From: Paenibacillus hemerocallicola
GTDB lineage: Bacteria > Bacillota > Bacilli > Paenibacillales > NBRC-103111
NCBI RefSeq assembly: GCF_006265175.1
Contig: NZ_VDCQ01000009.1
Span: forward strand, 62,001-126,000
Reading direction: 5' to 3'
DNA length: 64,000 bases
In this document: piece after piece, positions 17,123-25,538 of the stretch
How the letters are laid out: each line of letters opens with the position of its first letter
How positions within the stretch are numbered: position 1 is the first letter of the stretch
Notes under the pieces: generated by a model
Seen by the model: only the letters and a program-made list of their open reading frames with translations
The model's database searches: none
Told to the model about the DNA's origin: nothing
Program-made: the position numbers and the translations under genes

Positions 17123-17950
17123 TTATTTGCCGATTTCCTCCAGTAGGCGGACGGCATTGTGATGCATGATATTGGCGATCTCCCGATCGTCGATGCCCGA
17201 GAACAGGACGCAGCCCAAGCCGTAGTGCGGATCATACCACGGCATATCGGTGCCGAACAGCACCTTCTCGGAGGTGGCGGCGCGCACCATCTTCCGCACG
17301 ATCCCGTTCAGCCGATGCGTATCGCACAGCTCCAGGTACACGTTCGGCAGCTCGGCCGCAAGCTCGATAGCCCGATCGCATTCGCCGGGAGCCGAATGTC
17401 CCATCAGAAACTTGATCCTCGGATAACGGCGCGCCAGCTCGTCAATCATCCGCGGCGGGTTATACGGACTGTGGCCCCACGTGTGCGAAAGCAGCAGCAG
17501 TCCGTTGTCGTTGGCGAACTCATACAGCGGCGTCAATTTATCCCCGGTTAACGGGTACTTGTGGTAATCCGGCAAAAGCTTGAAGCCGACGTACCCCGGA
17601 TGCCGCCCGAAGTCGGCGAGATCGCGCTCCAGCCCGTCGGCGTAATTCGGGTTAAACGTATAGTAGCCGTATATGCGCTTCGGATGTTGGACCATTGCCC
17701 GCACGATCTCGCTATTGCCGGCAATCGGATCGAACAGGGCGCTGTGCGGAGCGGAAATGATCCACTCGATGTTTTCCGCGTCCATCATGCGGATCATCCG
17801 ATCCAATCCGGCTTCCGGCAAATAAGTGCCGTAAAACGGACCCATATGCGTGTGCATATCGATGATCGACAGGCTGCCCAGCTTGCCGGTCTCCACAAAC
17901 TCTTCGGCCAGCTTCGACGGATTCGTCATTTTGATGCCTATATTGTTCAT
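17123..17950 (-). CDS. Amidohydrolase 2 family protein (TIM-barrel metal hydrolase)
   Basis: 275 residues. The N-terminal metal site DMHTHMG (about 31-37) is intact; KLLPDYH, LSHTWGH, FLMGHSAPGE and FGTDMPWYD follow in the usual order of barrel strands, the last carrying the catalytic Asp. The family includes sugar lactonases and decarboxylases such as 2-pyrone-4,6-dicarboxylate lactonase; with an isomerase and a phosphotriesterase-family protein in the operon, a lactone or similar ring-opening step is plausible. The ATG overlaps the stop of the previous gene (ATGA). GAGGTGCGG lies upstream. Confidence 0.85.
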   Translation of the reverse strand: MNNIGIKMTNPSKLAEEFVETGKLGSLSIIDMHTHMGPFYGTYLPEAGLDRMIRMMDAENIEWIISAPHSALFDPIAGNSEIVRAMVQHPKRIYGYYTFNPNYADGLERDLADFGRHPGYVGFKLLPDYHKYPLTGDKLTPLYEFANDNGLLLLSHTWGHSPYNPPRMIDELARRYPRIKFLMGHSAPGECDRAIELAAELPNVYLELCDTHRLNGIVRKMVRAATSEKVLFGTDMPWYDPHYGLGCVLFSGIDDREIANIMHHNAVRLLEEIGK

Positions 17951-18732
17951 AGCCGCACCTCGCTTAACAAACGCTCGATATTGCCGCACGCGATATTCTT
18001 GATGTCCGCTTGACCGATCCCCGATCCGATTACGGTCGCCAGCGGGCCGCCTATATTGTTGCTCGGAAAATCGGAACCGAACAAAATCCGCTCCGAGCCG
18101 AATTTGCCGCATATTTGCTTCAATTCGCCGGCCGTCTGCATATCGCCGCACTCGATGTACACATTGCGGTACGTGCGAAGCAGCGGGTACAGAAAACGGG
18201 CGTGGCTCCATAAGCCGTAATTGTGGACGATCACCGTCAGCTCGGGAAACTGTTCCAGTACGCTGTAAATGTGCTCCCAGCCCGTACTCGGGGACAAATA
18301 CAACGGGATACGCGCCGCCGAGATCGCATCCAGCTGCTCCCCCATCGTAACCGCGTTCAGCAAATAGCGATTGCGCTCCGGATAAGCCCGCAGCAGGCGA
18401 ACGCCGCTTTGCTTCATCCGGTTGAACAGCGGCTCCGGAGCAAACTCCTCGTCCGTGACGGCGGGCAAAATCGTCCAGGTGGGGATGAGCCTCTCCGGCG
18501 CTTTGGCCGTTTCCTCCATCAGCTTCGCGTTGCCGTAGCCGGGATCGACATCGATCATCGTCGCATGGTATACGGCCGCGCCCGCGATGCCGCAGAAGTC
18601 CAGCGTCTCCAGCAGCTCCTCCGCGTGGCGGGCTTGCTCGACTTGTTCCCGGATCAGGAAAAACTCGTGATTGACGATGTCGGAATTGACGGTTCTATAG
18701 CCGATTCCGCAGCTGCAATCGATCCATTTCAT
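17947..18732 (-). CDS. Amidohydrolase 2 family paralogue lacking the HxH metal motif
   Basis: 261 residues, GGAGGTG before the ATG. The family fold is recognisable (VHNYGLW, YIECGDMQ, ILFGSDFPSNN with the late Asp), but the N-terminal DxHxH motif reads IDCSCGIG: both metal-binding His are replaced, by Ser and Gly. It is coupled by ATGA overlap to an intact family member downstream. It may use another metal site through its Cys residues or be a non-catalytic partner. It lies 13 nt after the phosphotriesterase-family gene in the same operon. Confidence 0.8.
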   Translation of the reverse strand: MKWIDCSCGIGYRTVNSDIVNHEFFLIREQVEQARHAEELLETLDFCGIAGAAVYHATMIDVDPGYGNAKLMEETAKAPERLIPTWTILPAVTDEEFAPEPLFNRMKQSGVRLLRAYPERNRYLLNAVTMGEQLDAISAARIPLYLSPSTGWEHIYSVLEQFPELTVIVHNYGLWSHARFLYPLLRTYRNVYIECGDMQTAGELKQICGKFGSERILFGSDFPSNNIGGPLATVIGSGIGQADIKNIACGNIERLLSEVRL

Positions 18733-18745
18733 GGGACACCTCCGT

Positions 18746-19789
18746 TTATTTCCCGTCATCCAGAAATGCCGCCGGGTTGTCGCAAAACAACATCCGGATC
18801 TGCTCCGGCGTTATGCCCTCGTCCTCCATCATCGGGACGATATTGGTGATGACGTGATCGTATCCCCAGCCGCCATAGCGGTGCAGGCACGTTTTCAGAC
18901 ACACGTCGTTCGATACGAGCAGGCGGGAGCCGTAACCGCAATCGATCAAAGCTTTAATCGCGCGTACCCGGTCGATATCCCGGGCGAACAGGCCTCTTAA
19001 TACGCTGCGGTGTCTGCGGTCGGCATAAAATTCTTTGCCGAAGTTGTCAAACTCGATATAGACGCCTTGGTCGAGCAGTTCCTTCAAGTAGTCGAGCCGG
19101 ATATCGACATCGATATGGTTGATGCATATTTTGCCGGGATCGGCCCCGTGCCCCGCGAGTATACGCACCGCCTCGGAGCCGTTCCTCGCCCACAAGTCCG
19201 TATGCACGTGCAGGCCGAGTCCGGTTTCCTTCTGCACGGCGGCAGCGGCGATCAGCGTCTTGCGCTCGTTCGGGTAGATGATTTCGCTTGTGCCGATTTC
19301 GCCGATGACGCCGGCCTTGATCGAGGTGCCGTCGATGCCGTGCCGAATGTCGGACAGCATCTCCTCCGCGATCGACTCGACCGTCCTCTCGTCCATATCG
19401 GGAGGATGCGTCGCCTCGATATAGTAGCCGCAGCCGGCGACGATGCGGATATCGAGCGTCCGCGACAGACGGGCAAGCAAAACCGGGTCGCGTCCGATCT
19501 CCCGCAAGGTCAGATCGACCAGCGTCGTTCCTCCGGCTTGTTTGAACTCCAGCAGCTCCTCCCGGATCACCGCTTCGTCGTCGAGCACGGCATTGTCCAG
19601 CACCGCATAAGGATTGCGACGCAGCGCACCCGAGTTGGCGAGGGATACGTTCTCCCTCGCCAGCACTTTGGCCGAGACGGTGTGCGGCGCGGGCACAAGC
19701 GCTCTTAGGTCGATAAAGGCATGTTCGTGCGGCAGCACCCAACCCAAGCTATCGGCATTCACCTTGCCGGTTACAGTCATGACGGACAT
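18746..19789 (-). CDS. Phosphotriesterase-family metal-dependent hydrolase
   Basis: 347 residues. Metal ligands in order: HEH in LPHEHAF (about 20-22); KAGVIGEIGTSE (about 158-169) holding the bridging residue; LHVHTDL; INHIDV; and the late Asp in LLVSNDVC. This is the pattern of the PTE/lactonase family, whose bacterial members often hydrolyse lactones or sugar derivatives. No signal peptide is seen. AGGAGG is close to the ATG. It sits between the 709-residue TIM-barrel-like gene (106 nt) and two amidohydrolases (13 nt), suggesting a shared pathway of ring-opening or ester hydrolysis. Confidence 0.85.
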   Translation of the reverse strand: MSVMTVTGKVNADSLGWVLPHEHAFIDLRALVPAPHTVSAKVLARENVSLANSGALRRNPYAVLDNAVLDDEAVIREELLEFKQAGGTTLVDLTLREIGRDPVLLARLSRTLDIRIVAGCGYYIEATHPPDMDERTVESIAEEMLSDIRHGIDGTSIKAGVIGEIGTSEIIYPNERKTLIAAAAVQKETGLGLHVHTDLWARNGSEAVRILAGHGADPGKICINHIDVDIRLDYLKELLDQGVYIEFDNFGKEFYADRRHRSVLRGLFARDIDRVRAIKALIDCGYGSRLLVSNDVCLKTCLHRYGGWGYDHVITNIVPMMEDEGITPEQIRMLFCDNPAAFLDDGK

Positions 19790-19895
19790 CTGGATAGCCT
19801 CCTGTTTTTTTTCCTTCCTTGAGCGCGCCGCCAGCTGCTTCTGCGCCGCTTTGGCCGCGTAGATCGCCGGTAGTTCGTTATCGGCGTCGCCAGCC

Positions 19896-22025
19896 CTATT
19901 CCTCGTCCGCCAGCGCCACTTCGAATATCGTCATCCCGCCGGGCGGGATTTTGGCGATAAAGCCTCCGCTCACAATCGATTCGTGCGAGCGGTCCGATCG
20001 CGGCAGAATCGTGCGGCCCTCCCGGTCGACCATCTTGACGGGCAGCGCCGGAAATTTGCTTTTGCTCGCGATCCGCTCGACGGCGCGCTTCGTCCGCACG
20101 ACGGGCAGCCGGTATTGCAGCCGATTGTCGTTGCCGATCAGGAGCCGGATCGTCCCATCGCTCATCCGCATCGGCAGCATAGGGTGCTCGATGTCGGCGG
20201 AAAGGTCGCCCGCGCTTGCATAAGCCGCCCGCAGCAGCTTGCCGCATGCTCGGACGAAGCCGGTCGACGCTTTGCGGTAGACGAGGTCCAGCCGCCATAT
20301 CCCCGGGTCCTCCGCATAACGCGGATCTCCCTCCACATCGGCACTGCCGTCGTCCTCGCCCAGACTAGCCGTAATATCGGCATAATCGAGGTAGCCCATC
20401 CGATAGCCGGAAATGCGCATCTTGAAGTCGGCGATCGGGTCCTGGAAGGAAATGTCGGGCTCCTGGGCTCCGGGCAAACGGAACCGGCGGTCGGACGGAC
20501 TCGTGCAAATGACCGGTCCGCGGTCGTAAGCCGAGATGCGTCCGATCTCCGCTTCGGACATCAAGTCGATGTTCGGGATGAAGATCGGACCGGACACGAT
20601 GTCCAAGTCCTCTATGCGGGCGACGGCCCCGATCTGGCCGCCGGCTTTGGCGAATTCGTAGATCGTCTTGTGCATCGACCAGCGCTTCGTCTCGATATAA
20701 TCGGGCAGCAGCTCGTGCATTGCATGATCCGACCAGATGAACGTTGGAGTCAATACGGTCCGGGGAAGCTCGGCAAAGCCGATTTCCCATCGTTCCCGCA
20801 GCCATGCCCACTCCTCCCGCGTCAGTCCGTCTCCCAGACAGACGAGAAAACCGTCCATCGAGCGCCTCAACCCGTCCCGCGTATGCACGAAATAGTGGGT
20901 CAGCGAATATATTTCCCGCTCCACATTGGAGGCGAAATGGCCCACCGTGCTCCATTCCTCGGTCGAATCCTTCACCCCGTTCAGGCAGATGAGCTTGCCC
21001 TCGGGAGCGTATGCCTTCATCAACGTCGGCATCGTCATATAGTTGTACATCCGATACGGTCCCAATTCCCTGGCCATATGCACGCTCGTCGCGACCGATT
21101 CGGCGGCAATGTAATCCACTCCGGCCTCGTACAGCTTCTTGTAGTCGATCCCGTATCGGTATATGGCCTCGAACGGCTCGCTGCACCAGGCGTTGTTGAC
21201 GATCACCTTCTTGCCGTCCTCGTGCAGCCCCCGGCACACTTTTTCCCAGAAAGCCGCCCAGCGCCACGTCAAAAACGACAGCCATTCCCGCTTGTACCGG
21301 TTCCAGATATACGTACCGCGTTTTTGGATTCCCTCTCGGTCCCGATCATCGACGGAGGCGCTTATTTCAGCCGGAAGCTCGATGCCGGTATGGGCTGTAA
21401 ACTGATCGATCATATCGTCGGAATAGTCGCCGTTTTTCGCGGAGCCGCCGGAGCCCGGCGGACAGAAGTTGTCGGCAACGTGCAAGCCGGAGAAGCCGTA
21501 ATCCTTCAACGCCCGGCGAACCTTCTCCAGGAAATAATCCTCGTAATACGTACCGTCTTTGAACCGCTTCAGAACATTCAGACTCGCGGCGCCGATGGTC
21601 CATACCCCCATCAGTTCCTTATGGTCTGCGAGCCATTCGCGATGCCCTGTATTGTAATGGCTCGGATGCCGGGGGTCTTTGTCGACATACACGCCCATAA
21701 GGCCCATGTACGTCTCGGCCCCGCGGCTTTCCAGCCCCGCCACCAGCTCCCTCAGCTCGAAATTGGTCCACTCCTGAATATCCCGTATTTCGTTGCGGAC
21801 ATTTCCGTAGTAGTTGCAGTTGTCCGGGGGCAGCACCCGTTCCCGCTCCATGCCGTCCTCATGGTGATGGACGATGTCGGGGCTGAACAGAAACAGGGAG
21901 ATGCCGTCCGGCTTGAAGCCGATCGTGGAATAATAGTCGGCCACCCCCTTGTCCTCCCGCTCCTTGTCGAAGCCGATCAACGGGGTCCATATGAACATTT
22001 CATGATCTTTCCGCGCTTGATTCAT
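19896..22025 (-). CDS. Large hypothetical protein, probable glycoside-hydrolase-like TIM barrel
   Basis: 709 residues from the ATG at 22025 (TGGAGGG upstream); no signal peptide, no membrane segment. I do not recognise the family with certainty. The first ~400 residues have the rhythm of a TIM barrel, with acidic and aromatic clusters such as SGLHVADNFCPPG (about 185) and VIVNNAWCSEPF (about 285), typical of substrate-binding loops in glycosidase-like proteins. Residues ~430-600 look like a glutamine-amidotransferase-like or trimerisation segment and the C-terminus like a beta-sandwich (PPGGMTIFEVAL). It lies 88 nt after the binding-protein gene and leads the hydrolase operon. Confidence 0.6.
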   Translation of the reverse strand: MNQARKDHEMFIWTPLIGFDKEREDKGVADYYSTIGFKPDGISLFLFSPDIVHHHEDGMERERVLPPDNCNYYGNVRNEIRDIQEWTNFELRELVAGLESRGAETYMGLMGVYVDKDPRHPSHYNTGHREWLADHKELMGVWTIGAASLNVLKRFKDGTYYEDYFLEKVRRALKDYGFSGLHVADNFCPPGSGGSAKNGDYSDDMIDQFTAHTGIELPAEISASVDDRDREGIQKRGTYIWNRYKREWLSFLTWRWAAFWEKVCRGLHEDGKKVIVNNAWCSEPFEAIYRYGIDYKKLYEAGVDYIAAESVATSVHMARELGPYRMYNYMTMPTLMKAYAPEGKLICLNGVKDSTEEWSTVGHFASNVEREIYSLTHYFVHTRDGLRRSMDGFLVCLGDGLTREEWAWLRERWEIGFAELPRTVLTPTFIWSDHAMHELLPDYIETKRWSMHKTIYEFAKAGGQIGAVARIEDLDIVSGPIFIPNIDLMSEAEIGRISAYDRGPVICTSPSDRRFRLPGAQEPDISFQDPIADFKMRISGYRMGYLDYADITASLGEDDGSADVEGDPRYAEDPGIWRLDLVYRKASTGFVRACGKLLRAAYASAGDLSADIEHPMLPMRMSDGTIRLLIGNDNRLQYRLPVVRTKRAVERIASKSKFPALPVKMVDREGRTILPRSDRSHESIVSGGFIAKIPPGGMTIFEVALADEE

Positions 22026-22113
22026 CAGTCGGTTCCCTCCACAAGTCACTATCTCATCGCGATGCTTCTGTCGAAAGCTTTTCTTGTCGCCGCAAAGGCG
22101 TCTGCCGGAAGCT

Positions 22114-23439
22114 TTACTTTTTCTTCGCCTTCTCGGCTTCTATCGCTTTATTCGACTCTTCCGCCGCTACCCGCAGCGCCGTGTTCACATCGATCTGCCC
22201 TTGGATCAACTTGTCCATCTGCGCCGTCCATTTCGATTTGGCTATCGCGTCGTAAGGCGTCACCGGCATCGGAGCGGCAAGCTGCTTCGGAAAGCGGGCC
22301 ATCAAGTTTTTGCCTTTCAAATAGTCTGTCTCCTGCCCGTATACTTCCTTGATCGCCTTGTCGGTCAGCACGGGCATGAGCCCCCTCTTCGACAACGTGG
22401 TCTGGAAAGGCTCCGACGCCAGGAAGGCGGCGGCATCGAAGGCGGCCTCCTTATGCTTGCTCGACGACGTCACGAACGTATAGGTCGGGTACGGCTGCGG
22501 ACCGTAGCCGGGCCGTTCCTTGTACTCCGGCATCGTCACCATATCCCAGTTGGCCTGGAATTCCGCGCCCGGCGTGCCGATATGGGCCATCATCGCCACC
22601 GTCTTCGTTTCCGTGAACGCCTTGTACTGCTCGGCCAACGTAACCGTCTTCGCGTCCACCTCGTTGCCGGGAATTTGGTAGAACCGGGCAAGATCGGTTG
22701 TAAAGCGCTGCCATCTGTCGTCGAGATCGAACAGCGCTTTGTCCGTCTTCGGATCGACGAAAGGGACCGAGAGCTGATTGATTTGCGACAAGTGCGAGAC
22801 GGAGGAGATAAAGCCCCTGTACTGCACGCCGTTCTCGACGCGGGTCATCCGCTTGGCCAGCTCGTACGTTTCATCCCACGTCATGCCGTCCTTCGGATAC
22901 GGTACGCCGAACTTGTCGAACAAATCTTTGTTGTACGTCAGCAGGCCGACCGTATTGTTCAGAGGCAGCCCGTATATCCCCCCGCCCGAAAACAGCTTGA
23001 TCAGCTCGATCGTCGTCGGCTCGAACCGGTTCAGGTCCAGCTTGCGCGTCTGGATCAAGCCCGTCAGGTCGTATTGCAGGTTATTGTCCAATATTTGCGC
23101 CTGGGTGAGTCCGATCGACGAAATCACCACATCGATCGCCGTGCCGCCGGCCAGCAGTTCCGGAATCAACGTTCCTTTGCCGGACGGTATAAATTTCAGC
23201 TTCATATGGGGATACTTCGCGACGACGGCGTTTCCGTACTCCTCCATAAACCGCTCTTCGGACCACCCGCTCGACGTGATGTAGAAGACGAGCTCGACCG
23301 GCTCCTTCTTCTCGGCCGTCTGCTCCCCGGGCGATTTCCCTTCGCTTGCGCCGCCTCCCGTTTGCCCGCCCGAGCAAGCCGTCAGGACGGTTCCCAGCAC
23401 GATGGCAGCCAAGCTCCAATGCAACGTTTTTTTGACCAT
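22114..23439 (-). CDS. Extracellular solute-binding lipoprotein, sugar ABC type
   Basis: 441 residues with a lipoprotein signal (LAAIVLGTVLTACSGG; Cys about 22) and a Gly/Ser/Glu linker. The body is a family-1 sugar-binding protein (FDKFGVPYPKDGMTWDETYE), closest in this window to the truncated protein at 1-750. A GGGGGAT ribosome site precedes the ATG. First gene of a row running to 15379. A regulon motif lies 170 nt upstream on the same strand. No permease genes follow; it must use a permease from another locus or serve as a sensor component. Confidence 0.9.
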   Translation of the reverse strand: MVKKTLHWSLAAIVLGTVLTACSGGQTGGGASEGKSPGEQTAEKKEPVELVFYITSSGWSEERFMEEYGNAVVAKYPHMKLKFIPSGKGTLIPELLAGGTAIDVVISSIGLTQAQILDNNLQYDLTGLIQTRKLDLNRFEPTTIELIKLFSGGGIYGLPLNNTVGLLTYNKDLFDKFGVPYPKDGMTWDETYELAKRMTRVENGVQYRGFISSVSHLSQINQLSVPFVDPKTDKALFDLDDRWQRFTTDLARFYQIPGNEVDAKTVTLAEQYKAFTETKTVAMMAHIGTPGAEFQANWDMVTMPEYKERPGYGPQPYPTYTFVTSSSKHKEAAFDAAAFLASEPFQTTLSKRGLMPVLTDKAIKEVYGQETDYLKGKNLMARFPKQLAAPMPVTPYDAIAKSKWTAQMDKLIQGQIDVNTALRVAAEESNKAIEAEKAKKK

Positions 23440-23844
23440 ATCCGATCCCCCTATGGTTCCTATTCGAATAACCTCGCGATGCCGACAATCGGCGGCAGCC
23501 CGCAGCCGACTCCCCCTCGGGCAATGCGCCGGCCTGAAGCGATCGCACATTCGACGCTTCAAGCGTATCACGTTTGGCGGCGGCCCGGTTTGGCTCAGGC
23601 ACGAATCTATGTTGTTCAATTACGAATCCGTCACTCCCCATACCGCGACGTATCTGATACGTCTCCCCGTGTTTACATCCGTCTCTTCGCTTCATAGCTA
23701 TGGTCCGCCCGTATCGTCTCCCGATCGGAACGCCCCGTCTTCCGGTCGCCATGCCGGCTTCATCGTGCATATTGAACGACAAACAAGAGAAGACCACCGT
23801 CGGCAGACGGCAGCCTTCCCTGCCTAAACGTTTGTTTCCGCCGC
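23440..23844. other. Intergenic region carrying a regulon motif, no gene
   Basis: The only structure recognised is the 19-bp motif at 23609-23627. The unusually long gap between the GDSL esterase stop and the binding-protein start has no ribosome site or coherent frame. Confidence 0.5.
23609..23627 (-). promoter_or_regulatory. AraC-regulon motif ahead of the solute-binding protein operon
   Basis: Minus strand ATTCGTAATTGAACAACAT, used here as the reference form. It differs at one position from the copy at 24635. A -10-like CATAGA starts at its 3' end. Confidence 0.5.
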
Positions 23845-24549
23845 TCACGATTTCGCGACAACTCCGCCGCGAAGCCGATCGGCGAGCGACAGCCCCCTGT
23901 CCCTGATTTCTTTGGCGATCAGTCCGGCGATTTGCGAGGCGCCGAATTCATTGAAATGCAAATTGTCCCTTTTGCCGCCCGGATAATTGGAGTTCTCCCC
24001 CGGGACGAGCCAGAGGAAAAGCCTTTGCGTCAACTCGCTCCCCAATCGTTCGAACAGCTCCGCGCTCGAGGCATACAGATCGATGACATCGACAGAACGT
24101 TCGTCGCCCAACTGACGCACAGCTTGCGCATATTCGCCCAGGCGGGTCTCCAGCAGCCTGCCCTCCGGGCCGAACTCCCGTTTGCGGACGGGCGTCAGCA
24201 GCACGGGGACGGCGTTATGCCTGCGGGCCGTTTCGACGTACTCGTTCAAATACGTTCTATAGGTCGTAAAAGGCTCCGTGTGGCAGTCGGCCTTCCGCAT
24301 ATCGTTGTGTCCGAAGTGAACGAACAAGTAGTCCCCCTCTCCGATGACTTGGTCAATCGCTGCGAGACGACCTTCCTCGATAAAGCTTTTGGAGCTTCTA
24401 TCCGTAATCGCGTGGTTGAGTACCGTTACGCTTTCATCGAAATATGGGCCGAACGCCTGGCCCCAGCCGGCAAGCGGAGCTTTGTCCGGCGTAAAGCTTT
24501 GGGTGGACGAGCCTCCGGTTACGTATACGTTTATAGGCGTTTTCGTCAT
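23845..24549 (-). CDS. SGNH/GDSL hydrolase, rhamnogalacturonan acetylesterase-like
   Basis: 234 residues. SGNH blocks: GGSST (12-16) with the catalytic Ser, FGHNDM (about 87-92) with the block III Asn, and DNLHFNEFGA near the C-terminus with the Asp-x-x-His pair. This pattern matches RhgT/YesT acetylesterases, which remove acetyl groups from pectic polysaccharides. There is no signal peptide, so it would act inside on imported oligosaccharides. GGGGAGGG precedes the ATG. The gene is divergent from araC2, and the 126-nt gap holds a regulon motif pointing at this gene. Confidence 0.85.
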   Translation of the reverse strand: MTKTPINVYVTGGSSTQSFTPDKAPLAGWGQAFGPYFDESVTVLNHAITDRSSKSFIEEGRLAAIDQVIGEGDYLFVHFGHNDMRKADCHTEPFTTYRTYLNEYVETARRHNAVPVLLTPVRKREFGPEGRLLETRLGEYAQAVRQLGDERSVDVIDLYASSAELFERLGSELTQRLFLWLVPGENSNYPGGKRDNLHFNEFGASQIAGLIAKEIRDRGLSLADRLRGGVVAKS

Positions 24550-24634
24550 CGCAATCCCTCCCCGCTTTGTTCCAAGGACGGTTCCATCCCCGTTGCGGCA
24601 TTTTGGAGTGCCGGCCTTCCGTATATCTGCTATA

Positions 24635-24653
24635 ATGTTGCTCAATTACGAAT
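24635..24653 (-). promoter_or_regulatory. AraC-regulon motif in the esterase/araC2 divergent gap
   Basis: Minus strand ATTCGTAATTGAGCAACAT, 86 nt upstream of the esterase ATG and in its direction. It also overlaps the TATAAT at 24631-24636 on the plus strand, a candidate -10 for araC2, so binding could activate one gene and repress the other. Confidence 0.5.
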
Positions 24654-24675
24654 TGTTCGAAGGCAGGCGAAAATC

Positions 24676-25536
24676 ATGCTGTTTGCGGATACGCTGAAAC
24701 GTCCGATCGAGCTCCAGCTTGTCGTGGACCGGGCCGCGCCCTACAAGGAAGTGTTCCATTTCCATCCCGGCGCCGAAATTTTTTATATTCACGAGGGCGC
24801 GGGGCAAGTGATCGTCGAGCAGCACATGTATGAGGTGAAGTCCGGCTCCCTGCTCTTTTTCCGGCCGTTTCAGCCGCACTACCAGCAGATGGAGGTCGGC
24901 CCGGAGCAGCCTTATGTACGTTCGCTGTTCAAATACAGTCCGGGCTACTTCTCGGAATTTTTGAAACCGTTTCCGGCCCTATACAAATTTCACGATTACT
25001 TGTGCCACTCCGATTCCGTTCTTCAAATCCAGCAGCTGCCTGCTCCCGAGAAGCTGGATTACTGGGTCCGGGACTTCGACCGTCGCTTCAGGTTGCGTCC
25101 CGTCATCGACGATCTGGAGCGGAACGCGCTGTTCCTGCTGTCGTTTTTCCAGTATATCCAGCCCATCTGGCAGTCCTACAGCGAAGCCGACGTGCAGCAG
25201 CCGACGATCGATCCGTTCGTCGTGCGCATCCTGAAATGGATCGACGAACATTACCAAGAGGAGTTCCAGCTGGAGGCGCTCGCGCGCGTCGCCCATATGT
25301 CGCCCAACCATGTTTCTTACTTGTTTCAGAAAACGACCGGCAAGACGATTACCGATTTTTTGACGATCCGCAGAATAAAGCAAGCCTCGCTGCTGCTGCA
25401 GACGACTGCCTTATCCGTTCAAGAGGTCGGGGAGCGGTCAGGCTATCCGAACTTCTCGTATTTTTGCCAAGCGTTCAAGAAGCATATGGGCATGACTCCC
25501 GGCCAATTCCGCTCGCAGCCGCCGTTTCGAACGTGA
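24676..25536 (+). CDS. AraC-family transcriptional regulator 2 (paralogue of the one at 8.5 kb)
   Basis: 286 residues, the same length as the AraC protein at 8532-9392 and alike throughout (PYKEVFHFHP, LLFFRPFQPHYQQM, TTGKTITDFLTIRR, QLLQTTALSVQEV-type segment, MTPGQFRSQP). Cupin sensor at 1-110, double helix-turn-helix at about 185-283. A weak GAAGGCAGG ribosome site precedes the ATG. It is divergent from the esterase and converges on the heparinase-like gene with only 2 nt between stop codons and no terminator. Probably controls the local polysaccharide genes. Confidence 0.9.
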   Translation: MLFADTLKRPIELQLVVDRAAPYKEVFHFHPGAEIFYIHEGAGQVIVEQHMYEVKSGSLLFFRPFQPHYQQMEVGPEQPYVRSLFKYSPGYFSEFLKPFPALYKFHDYLCHSDSVLQIQQLPAPEKLDYWVRDFDRRFRLRPVIDDLERNALFLLSFFQYIQPIWQSYSEADVQQPTIDPFVVRILKWIDEHYQEEFQLEALARVAHMSPNHVSYLFQKTTGKTITDFLTIRRIKQASLLLQTTALSVQEVGERSGYPNFSYFCQAFKKHMGMTPGQFRSQPPFRT

Positions 25537-25538
25537 CA

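Noticed and set aside
19983-22352. Open frame of 789 codons on the plus strand
   Set aside because: Antisense of the 709-residue barrel gene; long frames opposite genes are common in GC-rich DNA. No ribosome site or domain.
23441-23844. Possible gene in the gap between esterase and binding-protein genes
   Set aside because: Frames on both strands lack ribosome sites and have incoherent composition; only the regulatory motif stands out.
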